From Sulfurirhabdus autotrophica (GTDB lineage Bacteria; Pseudomonadota; Gammaproteobacteria; Burkholderiales; SMCO01), in NCBI RefSeq assembly GCF_004346685.1, contig NZ_SMCO01000001.1, forward strand, positions 806,001-870,000: a DNA stretch of 64,000 nt, in the 5' to 3' direction. Shown here in pieces: positions 11,178 to 21,565 of this stretch. Within the stretch, counting starts at the first letter, position 1. Every line of letters begins with the position of its first letter. A program made the position numbers and the translations under genes. The notes under the pieces are model-generated. The model made no database searches. It was not told where the DNA came from and saw only the letters and a list, made by a program, of their open reading frames with translations.

Positions 11178-11524
11178 TCCAAGGCTCCTTTCATCCACTC
11201 ATAAACAAAGCCTACAACCAGAATACCAAGGAAAATAACCATTGCCAGATATCCGAACAGACCAATTTCATTGAGCACAACTGCCCAAGGAAAGAGAAAG
11301 GCAATTTCCAGATCAAACAAAATAAACAGGATAGCGACGAGATAATAACGCACATCGAATTTCATGCGCGCATCCTCGAATGCCTCAAATCCACACTCAT
11401 AAGGAGAAAGCTTCTCACTGTCGGGGTGGTTTGGTGCAAGCAACCAACCGATCAGCATAGGCCCAACGCCTACCAGCAGACCGACGATTACAAACAGCAA
11501 AATCGGAAAATAACTTTCTAGCAT
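11168..11524 (-). CDS. nuoA: NADH-quinone oxidoreductase subunit A
   Basis: First gene of the complex I operon, 118 residues with three membrane helices. The signature loop PYECGFE (residues 41-47) and the DLE triad (71-73) are present. The start is ATG 11524, with CTGGAG upstream. The promoter proposed at 11571-11600 lies about 45 bases upstream. Confidence 0.97.
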   Translation of the reverse strand: MLESYFPILLFVIVGLLVGVGPMLIGWLLAPNHPDSEKLSPYECGFEAFEDARMKFDVRYYLVAILFILFDLEIAFLFPWAVVLNEIGLFGYLAMVIFLGILVVGFVYEWMKGALEWE

Positions 11525-11570
11525 CCAATTCGCTCCAGAAGAATACCTAGTTACACAAGGTAAAAAATTT

Positions 11571-11600
11571 AGTTTAGTTGCGGTTTAAGGCCCATGTCAA
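11571..11600 (-). promoter_or_regulatory. Probable sigma-70 promoter of the nuo operon
   Basis: Read on the minus strand there is a perfect -35 box TTGACA (11595-11600), an 18-base spacer and a -10-like TAAACT (11571-11576), placed about 45 bases before the nuoA ATG. No experimental start site is known. A palindrome lies a short distance further upstream. Confidence 0.55.
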
Positions 11601-11621
11601 GCCTGAGAACGATATCCATTC

Positions 11622-11639
11622 AACCTGATCCATCAGGTT
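11622..11639. promoter_or_regulatory. Perfect palindrome upstream of the nuo promoter
   Basis: AACCTGATCCATCAGGTT: two exact 8-base arms around CC. It lies about 22 bases upstream of the proposed -35 box of nuoA and about 40 bases after tRNA-Leu. It has no U-tract on the minus strand. It may be a regulator site for nuo, or a small hairpin that ends or processes the tRNA transcript; the sequence does not decide. Confidence 0.4.
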
Positions 11640-11678
11640 AATTCGTAACTGAATTCATGTTCTTTCAACACAAATTTG

Positions 11679-11763
11679 TGGTGCCGATGACCAGACTCGA
11701 ACTGGTACAGCTTTCGCCACCGCCCCCTCAAGACGGCGTGTCTACCAATTTCACCACATCGGC
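11679..11763 (-). tRNA. tRNA-Leu (anticodon GAG)
   Basis: 85-base class II tRNA. The acceptor arms GCCGATG and CATCGGC pair fully, the encoded CCA ends at 11679, the anticodon stem is CCGTC/GGCGG with loop TTGAGGG (anticodon GAG), and the long variable arm is expected for leucine. The T-arm GGTTCGA variant reads AGTTCGAGTCT. It lies between secG and nuoA, an arrangement common in proteobacteria. Confidence 0.95.
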
Positions 11764-11861
11764 AAGTAGACAGAAAAGCGGGGTTTGCTTTTCCGCATTG
11801 ACAACCTGACCTGACTAATAATTACCAGAAGCATGAATAGCCATGCTCGTCCTGTTAATAA

Positions 11862-12233
11862 TTAATTCGGTATTTCCCTGGCTTTTGACCCGGCGTTGCC
11901 TGTATTAATTTGCCCAGTCGCATCGACCGGTTTAGCATTCACTGTTGCAGCAGGTTGCGTAAGCGGCTGGTGCGACTCCATAACCCCAACCGGCTTAGAC
12001 TTATGGCTAGATAGATAAGTCAAGCCAAGGCTGGTTGCAAAAAATACAGCAGCCAGCACAGCGGTTGCTCTGCTCAAAAAGTTTGCTGAGCCAGAGGAGC
12101 CAAACACGCTGCCAGATGCACCACTACCAAACGCAGCACCCATATCGGCGCCTTTACCATGTTGCAATAGCACCAAGCCAATAACACTAACCGCTGCCAC
12201 TACGTGAAAAACCCAAATTACTAATTCCATCAT
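11862..12233 (-). CDS. secG: Preprotein translocase subunit SecG
   Basis: Accessory subunit of the SecYEG inner-membrane channel. It has two hydrophobic helices (about residues 3-25 and 52-75) around the conserved loop LLQHGKGADMGAAFGSG. The 123 residues include a polar, poorly conserved C-terminal tail. Two ATGs are adjacent (12233 and 12230); GAGG lies two and five bases upstream, so the second may be used. It follows tpiA closely on the same strand. Confidence 0.95.
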   Translation of the reverse strand: MMELVIWVFHVVAAVSVIGLVLLQHGKGADMGAAFGSGASGSVFGSSGSANFLSRATAVLAAVFFATSLGLTYLSSHKSKPVGVMESHQPLTQPAATVNAKPVDATGQINTGNAGSKAREIPN

Positions 12234-12266
12234 AACCTCATGAAGCTTTGCCTTTTCAGCAAAGCA

Positions 12267-13022
12267 TTAACCCTGAGCAGCCTTACAAACAGCCACAAAT
12301 TCTTCAGCAATCAAAGATGCGCCGCCAATCAGGCCACCATCAATATCACTCATTGAAAAAAGTTCGACAGCATTCGATGCCTTGACGCTGCCACCATATT
12401 GAATGACTAATTTTTTCGCTATATCCGCATCTAAACCTGCAATCTTTGAACGGATGAAGGCATGAACAGCTTGCGCTTGTTCCGGAGAAGCCGTTTTTCC
12501 CGTTCCAATGGCCCATACAGGTTCATAAGCCACTACCGCTTTAGCGAAAGATGCTACACCAGCCAGTTCAATTACTGCATCCAACTGCCGCGCCACAACC
12601 TGTTCAGTCACACCACTTTCACGCTCTTCCAGCAACTCACCTACACACAGAATGGGCGTCATGCCAGCTTGCTGAACTGCAACGTACTTGGCTGCAACAG
12701 TTTGATCACTTTCAGCGTACAGACTACGACGTTCAGAATGACCAACAATCACATAAGTACAGGAAAAATCAACCAGCATTTCAGCCGAAACTTCCCCTGT
12801 GAATGCACCTTTACTATGCTCGCTGAGGTTTTGAGCCCCCCAGGATATATTTGTGCTTTGCAATAACGACTGCAATTGTGACAAGTAAGGAAATGGTGCA
12901 CAAACTGCGCAACCAACATTTTTAAACCCAGCCATAGCGGGCACAATAGCATCTAGCAGAGCCTTATTCTGCGCCAGATTACCATGCATTTTCCAGTTAC
13001 CAACTACCAACTTTTCCCGCAT
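12267..13022 (-). CDS. tpiA: Triosephosphate isomerase
   Basis: Interconverts dihydroxyacetone phosphate and glyceraldehyde 3-phosphate in glycolysis and gluconeogenesis. The catalytic residues are visible: the lysine in NWKMHG (K11), the histidine in VIVGHSERR, and the glutamate in VAYEPVWAIGTG. The phosphate loop near the end includes QYGGSVKASN. The start at ATG 13022 gives 251 residues, the family length; the frame extends eight codons further to a GTG that relatives do not use. Confidence 0.97.
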   Translation of the reverse strand: MREKLVVGNWKMHGNLAQNKALLDAIVPAMAGFKNVGCAVCAPFPYLSQLQSLLQSTNISWGAQNLSEHSKGAFTGEVSAEMLVDFSCTYVIVGHSERRSLYAESDQTVAAKYVAVQQAGMTPILCVGELLEERESGVTEQVVARQLDAVIELAGVASFAKAVVAYEPVWAIGTGKTASPEQAQAVHAFIRSKIAGLDADIAKKLVIQYGGSVKASNAVELFSMSDIDGGLIGGASLIAEEFVAVCKAAQG

Positions 13023-13455
13023 AACCAACCCCAGCTTGCAAAGCACTCAATAGTACCTATGAAGGCACATTTGGTCAATCCCGGCACTGCCACAATTGTG
13101 AGCCAGAAATGCTTCAATCTACTTCAAAATTAAAAAACACATGCTCTACCTCAAGATTCTAGCAATTCACTTGCATTGCAGCATACTGCCTTAATTCTTC
13201 ATAAACACATCACAACACCTTATTATATCCAATTAATCCAAGTGCCCAATCAGCACTCAATCAAATAATTTGATCAAACTGGAAATGGGCAGACACTAGC
13301 ATCATAAGACAATCAATTTCTTTTTCTGCAATTTCACCTACACTGTAATAATTGTAATATTTCTGTAACACAGTTCCTTTAACATTCGTTGCAGCACTTC
13401 AGGAACAACACTTTGACAGGCCTGATTGTTAATTGAGAAAATACCAGGAGAACAA
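13023..13455. other. Intergenic region between tpiA and pstS
   Basis: About 430 bases without a supported gene, between divergent tpiA and pstS. It holds the PHO box at 13352-13369 near the pst side. A palindrome ATCAAAT-A-ATTTGAT at 13260-13274, with no known role, lies nearer tpiA. The rest is AT-rich and I see no open frame with a ribosome site. Confidence 0.7.
13352..13369 (+). promoter_or_regulatory. PHO box (PhoB binding site) of the pst operon
   Basis: TTGTAAT-ATTT-CTGTAAC: two 7-base half-sites with a 4-base AT spacer, the layout of the PhoB consensus. A further CTGTAAT at 13343-13349 precedes it, but at a 9-base rather than 11-base step. The box would replace the -35 element of pstS, about 87 bases before its ATG. 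This predicts induction under phosphate limitation. Confidence 0.75.
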
Positions 13456-14505
13456 ATGAAATCTTTATTGAATAAAAGTTTAATCACCACTCTCTTCATT
13501 ACTGCAGGACTTAGCAGCGCCTCAGTTTTTGCAGCCGATATGACCATTACTGGCGCCGGCGCAACATTCCCTTACCCTGTATACGCCAAATGGGCTGAAG
13601 CTTATAAAGCTAAAACCGGTGTTAAAATGAACTACCAATCCATCGGCTCAGGTGGTGGTATCAAACAAATTATCGCTAAAACCGTCGATTTTGGTGCTTC
13701 AGACAAACCCCTTACACCAGAGGATCTGGAAAAAAATGGCTTGATGCAATTTCCTACCGTTATGGGTGGCGTAGTTCCAGTAATCAATCTTCCGGATATT
13801 CAACCTGGTCAAGTTAAACTCTCTGGTGCAGTATTGGCAGACATTTTTCTGGGCAAAATCAAAAAATGGAACGAAGCGCCAATCGCTGCTTTAAACAAAG
13901 GTGTAAACCTGCCTGATTCAGCCATTACCGTTGTGCACCGCTCCGATGGTTCCGGCACTACCTTCATTTTCACAAACTACCTCTCTAAAGTCAGCCCAGA
14001 GTGGAAAACCAAAGTAGGTGAAGAAGCCTCAGTATCATGGCCTGCTGGTGTTGGCGGCAAAGGCAACGAAGGCGTGGCATCCTATGTCAAGCAAATCAAA
14101 GGCTCTATTGGCTACGTAGAATACGCATATGCACTGCAAAGCAAAATGAGCTTCACGCAGTTACAAAACAAGGAAGGTGAGTTTGTTAAACCTGAGGAAG
14201 AGTCTTTCAAAGCTGCTGCAGCAGGAGCTGACTGGGAGCACGCTCCGGGTTTTTACGAAATCCTGACCAACGAGCCTGGTAAAAAAAGCTGGCCTATCAC
14301 TGGCGCTACCTTTATCCTGATGCATAAAACACAAGACAAGCCAGAAGCAGCCAAAGCGGTGTTAAAATTCTTTGACTGGGCTTACACAGATGGCGACAAA
14401 ATGGCACTGGAACTGGATTACATTCCCATGCCGGATAAAGTTGTCAAACTCATCCAGGATGCCTGGAAAAAACAGATCAAGGATGCCGGTGGTAAGGCTC
14501 TCTAA
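13456..14505 (+). CDS. pstS: Phosphate ABC transporter, substrate-binding protein PstS
   Basis: Periplasmic phosphate-binding protein, 349 residues. A Sec signal peptide covers about residues 1-26, ending in ASVFA before ADMTITGAG. The phosphate-site motifs are TGAGATFPYPVYAKW, IGSGGG and HRSDGSGTTFIFTNYL. I use ATG 13456 because CAGGAGAAC lies just upstream; the frame extends ten codons earlier without signal-peptide character. A terminator-like hairpin separates it from pstC, which should make PstS the most abundant product. Confidence 0.97.
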   Translation: MKSLLNKSLITTLFITAGLSSASVFAADMTITGAGATFPYPVYAKWAEAYKAKTGVKMNYQSIGSGGGIKQIIAKTVDFGASDKPLTPEDLEKNGLMQFPTVMGGVVPVINLPDIQPGQVKLSGAVLADIFLGKIKKWNEAPIAALNKGVNLPDSAITVVHRSDGSGTTFIFTNYLSKVSPEWKTKVGEEASVSWPAGVGGKGNEGVASYVKQIKGSIGYVEYAYALQSKMSFTQLQNKEGEFVKPEEESFKAAAAGADWEHAPGFYEILTNEPGKKSWPITGATFILMHKTQDKPEAAKAVLKFFDWAYTDGDKMALELDYIPMPDKVVKLIQDAWKKQIKDAGGKAL

Positions 14506-14568
14506 AATAATGCAATATAAAAATTGTTAATAGCAACTATAACAATTTACACATATTGCTAATATAAT

Positions 14569-14592
14569 AAGGGGCCGAATCTGGCCCCTTTT
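14569..14592 (+). terminator. Hairpin between pstS and pstC
   Basis: AAGGGGCC-GAATCT-GGCCCCTT followed by TT and an AT-rich stretch: an 8-base perfect stem. Its place inside the operon suggests partial termination that lowers pstCAB relative to pstS. A weaker repeat (AAATTGTTA / TAACAATTT, 14521-14548) lies just before it. Confidence 0.7.
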
Positions 14593-14611
14593 AATATTTA
14601 TATCCAAGATA

Positions 14612-15574
14612 ATGTCAAAATTATTTACTGACGCTCGCCTCAAAAGACATCAGCTGCTAGACATTCTGTTCCGCAATATGACCAGGCTGTTTGCTTTCCT
14701 GGTATTCGCAATCCTGATAGGCATTGTTATCTCATTATTCATTGGCAGTCTTCCTGCAATGAAAGCATTTGGATTTGGCTTTCTGTTCAGCGCTGAATGG
14801 AATCCCGTCACTGAACAATTCGGTGCTCTGGTGCCAATTGTAGGTACCCTGGTTACTTCAGTCATTGCTTTACTTATCGGCGTGCCTGTCAGTTTTGGCA
14901 TTGCCATTTTCCTGACTGAATTATCCCCTCGCTGGATGAAGCGTCCTTTAGGTATCGCAGTTGAACTTCTGGCCGGGATACCCAGTATTATTTATGGCAT
15001 GTGGGGATTATTTGTATTTGCACCTGCGTTTGCCGAGCATGTTGAGCCATGGCTTACAGAACATTTGGGAGAAATAACGCTTATAGGTCCATTATTCCAA
15101 GGGCCACCTATGGGAATCGGCATGCTTACTGCCGGGTTGATTCTGGCCATTATGGTCATTCCATTTATTGCATCTGTGATGCGCGACGTATTTGAAATAG
15201 TGCCTCCCATGCTCAAAGAGTCTGCATACGGGTTAGGTTCAACCACATGGGAAGTTGTCAGGCACATTGTTCTACCCTATACGAAAATGGGTGTTGTGGG
15301 TGGAGTCATGCTGGGCCTGGGACGTGCATTAGGTGAGACCATGGCCGTCACTTTTGTTATTGGTAACGCACACGAACTGAATTCTTCCATTCTTATGCCA
15401 GGAAACAGCATTTCTTCTGCGCTTGCCAATGAGTTTACTGAAGCAGTTGGTGAACTTTATACCTCTGCACTAATTGAATTAGGCCTGATACTGTTTTTGA
15501 TTACCTTCATAGTATTATCTCTATCCAAATTGCTCTTGGCCCAACTCACCAAGCGTGAAGGCAAACAAACTTAA
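14612..15574 (+). CDS. pstC: Phosphate ABC transporter permease PstC
   Basis: Inner-membrane permease of the high-affinity phosphate importer, 320 residues with about six helices. The EAA-type cytoplasmic loop that contacts PstB is visible as [20 protein letters not shown], followed by [16 protein letters not shown]. It starts at ATG 14612; no strong ribosome site is seen. Confidence 0.97.
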   Translation: MSKLFTDARLKRHQLLDILFRNMTRLFAFLVFAILIGIVISLFIGSLPAMKAFGFGFLFSAEWNPVTEQFGALVPIVGTLVTSVIALLIGVPVSFGIAIFLTELSPRWMKRPLGIAVELLAGIPSIIYGMWGLFVFAPAFAEHVEPWLTEHLGEITLIGPLFQGPPMGIGMLTAGLILAIMVIPFIASVMRDVFEIVPPMLKESAYGLGSTTWEVVRHIVLPYTKMGVVGGVMLGLGRALGETMAVTFVIGNAHELNSSILMPGNSISSALANEFTEAVGELYTSALIELGLILFLITFIVLSLSKLLLAQLTKREGKQT

Positions 15575-15581
15575 AAAATAT

Positions 15582-16427
15582 ATGGATACTCGCTACCTAC
15601 GCAGACGCTTCGTTAACGGCTTTAACCTGACAATATCATTGCTTGCAATGGCATTTGGCTTGTTCTGGCTGGGCTGGATTCTCTGGACCTTGTTATCGCA
15701 AGGTTTTCACGGCCTCAGCCCTACCCTGTTCACACAAATGACGCCACCACCCGGTAGTAATGGCGGTCTCTACAATGCCATAGTGGGCAGCTTCTTCATG
15801 ACCATGGTTGCCACTCTGATTGGCACGCCGGTTGGCATTTTAGCGGGGACCTATCTGGCTGAATTTGGACAAAAAGGCTGGCTTGCACCAACAACACGCT
15901 TCATCAATGACATTCTTCTCAGTGCGCCATCTATCGTTATTGGCCTATTCATCTATGAAGTTTACGTCGTCAATGTGAAACACTTTTCGGGCTGGGCCGG
16001 TTCAATGGCACTTTCACTCATCGTTATTCCGGTCGTTGTGCGCACAACAGAAAACATGCTGCGACTCGTTCCAAATACGCTACGTGAAGCCGCAGCAGCT
16101 TTGGGTGCACCACAATGGAAAATCATCATGCTGGTTACACTGCGCGCTTCACGTGCCGGCATATTGACTGGACTCCTGCTTGCGGTTGCACGTATCAGCG
16201 GCGAGACAGCGCCACTTCTGTTTACTGCCTTGAACAATCAGTTCTGGAGCAGCAACATGAACCAGCCAATGGCTAACCTGCCAGTTGTCATTTTCCAGTT
16301 TGCCATGAGTCCTTATCAAGATTGGCAACACCTGGCCTGGGCAGGCGCACTGCTTATTACACTTGGCGTACTTACTCTAAACATCTTTGCTCGCGTATTT
16401 TTCCGTCAAAAGACAGCGCTGCATTAA
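15582..16427 (+). CDS. pstA: Phosphate ABC transporter permease PstA
   Basis: Second permease of the phosphate importer, about 281 residues. The transporter loop reads [20 protein letters not shown], followed by [16 protein letters not shown] choose ATG 15582, seven bases after the pstC stop, giving [18 protein letters not shown] at 15555, inside pstC, is an alternative that would add nine lysine-rich residues. The ribosome site is weak for both. Confidence 0.95.
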   Translation: MDTRYLRRRFVNGFNLTISLLAMAFGLFWLGWILWTLLSQGFHGLSPTLFTQMTPPPGSNGGLYNAIVGSFFMTMVATLIGTPVGILAGTYLAEFGQKGWLAPTTRFINDILLSAPSIVIGLFIYEVYVVNVKHFSGWAGSMALSLIVIPVVVRTTENMLRLVPNTLREAAAALGAPQWKIIMLVTLRASRAGILTGLLLAVARISGETAPLLFTALNNQFWSSNMNQPMANLPVVIFQFAMSPYQDWQHLAWAGALLITLGVLTLNIFARVFFRQKTALH

Positions 16428-16451
16428 AAACCGATTAACAGGACGAGATTA

Positions 16452-17225
16452 ATGAGCGATCCGATCATCACGAATCCAAAAATCCTTATCAAGGACTTGA
16501 ATTTTTACTACGGCAAATTTCATGCCCTGAAGAATATCAATCTGAATATTCCCGAGAAGAAGGTTACCGCTTTTATTGGCCCTTCCGGCTGTGGAAAATC
16601 AACATTGCTTCGCACCTTAAACAGGATGTATGAACTTTATCCCAAGCAAAAAGCAACGGGTGAAGTTATTCTGGACGGCGGGAATATCCTGGATTCGGGG
16701 CAGGATCTGAATAAATTACGGGCCAAGGTTGGTATGGTTTTTCAGAAACCAACCCCCTTTCCCATGTCAATTTACGACAATATCGCTTTTGGTGTAAAAC
16801 TGTACGAAAACCTGAGACGTCGTGAAATGGCGGAGCGGGTTGAATGGGCACTGCGTAAAGCTGCATTATGGGATGAAGTTAAAGACAAACTCAAACAAAG
16901 CGGCAACAGCCTTTCTGGGGGACAGCAGCAACGACTGTGTATTGCGCGGGCAATTGCGGTCAAACCGGAAGTCGTATTGCTGGACGAGCCCGCTTCAGCA
17001 CTTGACCCCATATCCACAGCACACATCGAAGAGTTAATTCATGAACTGAAAGAAGATTATACGATTGTAATTGTGACGCACAACATGCAACAGGCAGCCA
17101 GGGTGTCTGACTATACTGCCTATATGTATCTGGGTGAATTGATTGAATTTGCAGATACCAACATGATCTTCACCACGCCAAAGATGAAAGCAACTGAAGA
17201 TTATATTTCTGGAAAGTTTGGTTAA
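16452..17225 (+). CDS. pstB: Phosphate ABC transporter ATP-binding protein PstB
   Basis: ATPase that powers phosphate import, 257 residues. Walker A is GPSGCGKST, the ABC signature [16 protein letters not shown], Walker [14 protein letters not shown], and the switch histidine IVTHNMQQA. It starts at ATG 16452 with AGGACGAG upstream. phoU, often next, does not follow; a strong terminator comes instead. Confidence 0.98.
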   Translation: MSDPIITNPKILIKDLNFYYGKFHALKNINLNIPEKKVTAFIGPSGCGKSTLLRTLNRMYELYPKQKATGEVILDGGNILDSGQDLNKLRAKVGMVFQKPTPFPMSIYDNIAFGVKLYENLRRREMAERVEWALRKAALWDEVKDKLKQSGNSLSGGQQQRLCIARAIAVKPEVVLLDEPASALDPISTAHIEELIHELKEDYTIVIVTHNMQQAARVSDYTAYMYLGELIEFADTNMIFTTPKMKATEDYISGKFG

Positions 17226-17232
17226 TCCTGCA

Positions 17233-17279
17233 TTAACGCAGGTTGATGTTACTCAATAACATCAACCTGCGTTAATTTT
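17233..17279. terminator. Strong bidirectional terminator between pstB and glmM
   Basis: A perfect 19-base stem (17233-17251 with 17257-17275) around loop CTCAA, with A-rich and T-rich flanks. It lies between convergent pstB and glmM and should stop transcripts from both sides. Confidence 0.9.
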
Positions 17280-17288
17280 ATTTATCGA

Positions 17289-18656
17289 CTATTCTGTTAG
17301 TGCCGATTCCTTGCGTACAGTTTCTGAAATCGTATCAGCCCAACTCTGAACTTTCTCCCGGGATTTTCCTTCTACCATTACCCTGACTAGTGGCTCCGTT
17401 CCAGAAGGTCGCAGCAATACCCTGCCAGCCCCCTCCAAAGAACACTCAGCCTCCACCAGAATTGCTTGAATTGGAATATTGTCACGGAAATCAAACGTTT
17501 TGGGGACACGCACATTAATCAGAATTTGCGGATACAGCGTAAGATCCTTTGTGGCTTCAGCCAAAGTAGATTTTCCAACTCGCAACGCGTGCAATACCTG
17601 AAGCGCAGAAACGATACCATCGCCCGTAGTATGCTTATCCAGACATAAAATATGCCCTGAAGTTTCTCCGCCCAGATACCAGCCTTTTTGCTGAAGCATT
17701 TCCATCACATATCGGTCACCCACATTTGCGCGGGCAAAAGGGACTTTCAGTTTTTCAAGCGCATGTTCCATGCCCAGATTGGTCATTAAGGTTCCAACCA
17801 GCCCGCCTCTTAGCGTTCCGCTTTTCTGACGTTGCTTGGCAATCACATAAAGCAGTTGATCGCCATCATATAGAGCACCATCAGCATCAGCCATAATCAG
17901 GCGATCACCATCGCCATCCAGAGCAATACCTATATCCGCTTTATGTTTTTTTACAGCAGCCTGCAATGCAGCCGGCTCAGTTGAACCACAATGATGATTA
18001 ATATTCAGGCCATCAGGCTGGTTACCAATCGCAATAACTTCAGCCCCTAATTCATGAAATACATGAGGCGCAATATGATAGGTTGCACCATGCGCACAAT
18101 CCACCACGATCTTCATGCCACGCAAATCCAGTTCATTTGGAAAACTGCTTTTGCAAAATTCAATATAACGGCCTGCAGCGTCTTCTATCCGCTTAGCTTT
18201 TCCAAGCTGAGCAGATGGCATGGCAACGATCGGTTCACTCAGGCCAGCTTCAATGGCACGTTCTGTTTTATCTGGTAACTTGCTACCTGAGGCAGAAAAG
18301 AACTTAATACCGTTATCTTCGAATGGATTATGCGACGCACTGATCACCACGCCAGCTTGTAACCGCAGAGCACGAGTCAGGTACGCAATCGCTGGAGTAG
18401 GCATAGGACCAACCAGCATGACATCAACACCAGCAGCCGAAAGTCCCGCCTGAAGGGCGGATTCCAGCATATACCCGGAAATTCGCGTATCTTTACCAAT
18501 GATCACACCTGGGCGTTCTCCGGAAGGTAGGCGCCTGTCTGAACCGGCAAGCACTTTACCTGCTGAATAGCCAAGATGCATGACAAATTCCGGGGTAATC
18601 GGCAACTCACCCACTTTGCCGCGCACACCATCCGTACCAAAATATTTTCTACTCAT
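17289..18656 (-). CDS. glmM: Phosphoglucosamine mutase
   Basis: Converts glucosamine-6-phosphate to glucosamine-1-phosphate for peptidoglycan and LPS precursors. The phosphoserine loop [14 protein letters not shown] places the active serine at about S108. The metal loop DGDGDR and the sugar-phosphate loop [13 protein letters not shown] near the C-terminus are present. 455 residues is about family length. It overlaps folP by eight bases, in the usual ftsH-folP-glmM order. Confidence 0.98.
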   Translation of the reverse strand: MSRKYFGTDGVRGKVGELPITPEFVMHLGYSAGKVLAGSDRRLPSGERPGVIIGKDTRISGYMLESALQAGLSAAGVDVMLVGPMPTPAIAYLTRALRLQAGVVISASHNPFEDNGIKFFSASGSKLPDKTERAIEAGLSEPIVAMPSAQLGKAKRIEDAAGRYIEFCKSSFPNELDLRGMKIVVDCAHGATYHIAPHVFHELGAEVIAIGNQPDGLNINHHCGSTEPAALQAAVKKHKADIGIALDGDGDRLIMADADGALYDGDQLLYVIAKQRQKSGTLRGGLVGTLMTNLGMEHALEKLKVPFARANVGDRYVMEMLQQKGWYLGGETSGHILCLDKHTTGDGIVSALQVLHALRVGKSTLAEATKDLTLYPQILINVRVPKTFDFRDNIPIQAILVEAECSLEGAGRVLLRPSGTEPLVRVMVEGKSREKVQSWADTISETVRKESALTE

Positions 18657-19479
18657 GTTTCCCCTCTATTGCATGAATAATTTCCAAGGCGTCTCTTGTT
18701 TCTTTTACATCGTGGACTCGCACAACTTTTGCGCCTTTTTGTACTGCTAATACAGCTGCTGTGATACTGGCAGCCATCCGCCCCCCTACTTCTCGTCCAG
18801 TAATTGCCCCCAACATAGATTTTCGGGACAAACCTGCCAGCACCGGAACCCCAACTTTATGAAATTCCTCTAGCCGATTCAATAATTGTACATTATGTGC
18901 CAAGCTTTTGCCGAAACCAAAACCAGGGTCAATCACAATTCGGTCAGGTGAAATACCCGCATGTGAAACAAGAGCAACTCTTTCTTGGAGAAACGCAAGG
19001 ATTTCCACAAGTACATCTCCATATTGCGGGGATACTTGCATGTTCACAGGTATACCCTGCTTATGCATCAGACACACGCCAACTGAAGAACTTGCCACCA
19101 CCCTCAGTGCTCCTTCCGATTGCAATGCATTGATATCATTAATCATGCATGCGCCAGCTTCAATTGCGGCAGACATTACTTCTGGTTTATGTGTGTCTAC
19201 AGAAACAGGGATGTTTTGTTCCGACAGCGCTTCGACAAGGGGCAATATACGTTTTAATTCTTCAGACGCATCAACGGGAAATGCCCCGGGACGTGTAGAC
19301 TCCCCACCTATATCCAGAATATGGGCACCTTCTTCCATGAGTTGAATTGCATGGTCCAGGGCTGACTGATGAGACATCAATTTGCCACCATCAGAAAAGG
19401 AATCGGGGGTCAGGTTAACAATCCCCATGATCAAGGGACGTTCAAGTGAAAATCTATATTTTCCGCACTGCAGGTACAT
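18649..19479 (-). CDS. folP: Dihydropteroate synthase
   Basis: Joins p-aminobenzoate to the pterin pyrophosphate in folate synthesis; the target of sulfonamides. Signature segments are [30 protein letters not shown] and [13 protein letters not shown], and the C-terminal VVRVHDV is present. I place the start at ATG 19479 ([10 protein letters not shown]), 276 residues. The frame continues to a GTG at 19518, but that codon lies within the ftsH terminator hairpin. No clear ribosome site is seen. Confidence 0.95.
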   Translation of the reverse strand: MYLQCGKYRFSLERPLIMGIVNLTPDSFSDGGKLMSHQSALDHAIQLMEEGAHILDIGGESTRPGAFPVDASEELKRILPLVEALSEQNIPVSVDTHKPEVMSAAIEAGACMINDINALQSEGALRVVASSSVGVCLMHKQGIPVNMQVSPQYGDVLVEILAFLQERVALVSHAGISPDRIVIDPGFGFGKSLAHNVQLLNRLEEFHKVGVPVLAGLSRKSMLGAITGREVGGRMAASITAAVLAVQKGAKVVRVHDVKETRDALEIIHAIEGKHE

Positions 19480-19489
19480 AATGATAGAA

Positions 19490-19520
19490 ATAAAAAAAGG
19501 GTGAGAATATTCTCTCACCC
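19490..19520 (-). terminator. Rho-independent terminator after ftsH
   Basis: On the minus strand: GGGTGAGA, a 6-base loop, TCTCACCC, then TTTTTTT. It sits between the ftsH stop (19536) and folP, so folP-glmM depends on read-through or a separate promoter. Confidence 0.85.
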
Positions 19521-19535
19521 TGGAATTCCATTAAA

Positions 19536-21437
19536 TTACGCTTCTTCAGCAGGTTTTGTCGTTGTTACAGTTGGCGCTGGTGCGCTAGGGGTATTATCCT
19601 GTGGAGGCGGCGTCACAGAGCTTTGACTTGGTTTGGGTGGACGAGGTGATTTCCCCTCCATGATGTCATTGATCTGATCCGCATCAAGAGTTTCCCACTC
19701 CAATAAGGCTTTTGTCATCATTTCAATCTTGTCGCGATTTTCTTCAATCAGACGACGCGCTAACGCATATTGCTCATCAATAATACGACGAATTTCCACA
19801 TCAACCGTTTGCATAGTGGCTTCACTGACATTCTTGTGAGTGGTTACTGAGCGACCAAGGAAGACTTCGCCTTCGTTTTCTCCATAGACCATAGGCCCCA
19901 ACACATCACTCATACCCCATTGCGTAACCATTCGACGTGCCATTTCGGTAGCACGCTCAAAATCATTGCTGGCACCTGTTGTCATCTGATTCATGAAAAC
20001 TTCTTCAGCAATCCGGCCGCCGAACAAGACTGAAATATTTTGCAAAATATTTTCTCGATCCATGCTGTAACGATCTTCGGTAGGCAATTGCATAGTCACA
20101 CCCAATGCTCTGCCACGTGGAATAATCGTCACCTTATGTACAGGATCTGTTTTTGTTAACAGTTTCGCAACCACCGCATGCCCAGATTCATGGTAAGCGG
20201 TATTACGACGCTCATGCTCAGGCATGATAACTGAACGACGCTCAGCACCCATGATGATTTTGTCTTTAGCGCGTTCAAAATCATCCATATCCACCAAACG
20301 CTTATTGCCTCTGGCTGCAAACAAAGCGGCTTCATTTACCAGGTTCGCCAGGTCAGCACCGGAAAACCCGGGTGTGCCACGAGCCAGGATGTCCGCACGC
20401 ACATCAGGCGCCATAGGAATTTTGCGCATATGTACCAGTAAAATCTGCTCGCGTCCACGAATATCCGGTAATGATACAACCACCTGCCTGTCAAAACGAC
20501 CAGGCCGCAACAAAGCAGGATCCAGCACATCTGGGCGATTTGTCGCTGCGATTACAATAACGCCAGATACCCCTTCAAAACCATCCATTTCTACCAGCAA
20601 TGCATTCAACGTCTGTTCGCGCTCATCATTACCACCTCCCAGACCAGCACCGCGCTGGCGACCAACCGCATCAATTTCATCTATAAATATGATACATGGT
20701 GAGTTTTTCTTGGCTTGCTCAAACATATCACGCACCCGAGCTGCACCTACACCAACAAACATCTCAACGAAATCTGAACCAGAAATACTGAAGAAAGGCA
20801 CTTTAGCTTCGCCAGCAATCGCTCTGGCCAGCAAGGTTTTTCCGGTACCTGGGCTACCAATCATCAGCACACCTCGAGGAATGCGGCCACCAAGCTTCTG
20901 AAATTTGCTTGGATCGCGTAAAAACTCAACTAACTCACCCACTTCTTCTTTAGCTTCATCACAACCGGCTACGTCAGCAAATGTGACAGTATTGGTAGTC
21001 TCATCAAGCATGCGTGCTTTGCTTTTTCCGAATGAGAACGCGCCACCCTTGCCCCCGCCTTGCATCTGACGCATAAAGAACACCCATACGCCAATCAAGA
21101 GCAACATTGGAAACCAGGAAATGAAGATATTCATCAGGAAGGAACCTTCTTCTTCAGGTTTCGCTTCAACGATGACACCATTTTTCAGCAGATCACTGAC
21201 CATCCAAGGATCAGAAGGGGCATAAGTCGTAAAACGTTTACCATCCGATTTCTGACCTTTCAAAATGCGGCCTTCTATCGTAACTTTGGAAACATGCCCT
21301 TGCCTTACTTCATCAAGAAACTGGGAATACTCTATCTGACTTTGCGCGGCCTGACGACTGCTGAACTGATTGAATACAGTCATCAACACAAGTGCGACAA
21401 CTAACCAGATAGCAATATTTTTAACCAGATTATTCAT
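19536..21437 (-). CDS. ftsH: ATP-dependent zinc metalloprotease FtsH
   Basis: Membrane AAA+ protease that degrades LpxC, sigma-32 and damaged membrane proteins. Order: helix 1 (about 5-22), periplasmic domain, helix 2 (about 102-122), AAA domain, zinc protease domain. Walker A reads GSPGTGKT at 194-201, where nearly all relatives have GPPGTGKT. Walker [12 protein letters not shown], the SRH segment [20 protein letters not shown] and the zinc site HESGH are normal. A proline-rich tail ends the 633 residues. Confidence 0.98.
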   Translation of the reverse strand: MNNLVKNIAIWLVVALVLMTVFNQFSSRQAAQSQIEYSQFLDEVRQGHVSKVTIEGRILKGQKSDGKRFTTYAPSDPWMVSDLLKNGVIVEAKPEEEGSFLMNIFISWFPMLLLIGVWVFFMRQMQGGGKGGAFSFGKSKARMLDETTNTVTFADVAGCDEAKEEVGELVEFLRDPSKFQKLGGRIPRGVLMIGSPGTGKTLLARAIAGEAKVPFFSISGSDFVEMFVGVGAARVRDMFEQAKKNSPCIIFIDEIDAVGRQRGAGLGGGNDEREQTLNALLVEMDGFEGVSGVIVIAATNRPDVLDPALLRPGRFDRQVVVSLPDIRGREQILLVHMRKIPMAPDVRADILARGTPGFSGADLANLVNEAALFAARGNKRLVDMDDFERAKDKIIMGAERRSVIMPEHERRNTAYHESGHAVVAKLLTKTDPVHKVTIIPRGRALGVTMQLPTEDRYSMDRENILQNISVLFGGRIAEEVFMNQMTTGASNDFERATEMARRMVTQWGMSDVLGPMVYGENEGEVFLGRSVTTHKNVSEATMQTVDVEIRRIIDEQYALARRLIEENRDKIEMMTKALLEWETLDADQINDIMEGKSPRPPKPSQSSVTPPPQDNTPSAPAPTVTTTKPAEEA

Positions 21438-21565
21438 TTATTCATTAACCTAATTTACACAACAATTATTCTATTAAAACCCATTCTAAACCACATTAGT
21501 ATTTTATGTTAGGGCTAATTTTCAAATTTCAAGACTTAAAACACAGGGAATTTAACAGCCCTGAA

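Noticed and set aside
18649-19518. Longer folP reading starting at GTG 19518
   Set aside because: The added codons lie inside the ftsH terminator hairpin and do not match the family N-terminus.
20224-20901. 225-codon frame antisense to ftsH
   Set aside because: It mirrors the conserved AAA domain of ftsH; composition is typical of a shadow frame and no ribosome site is present.
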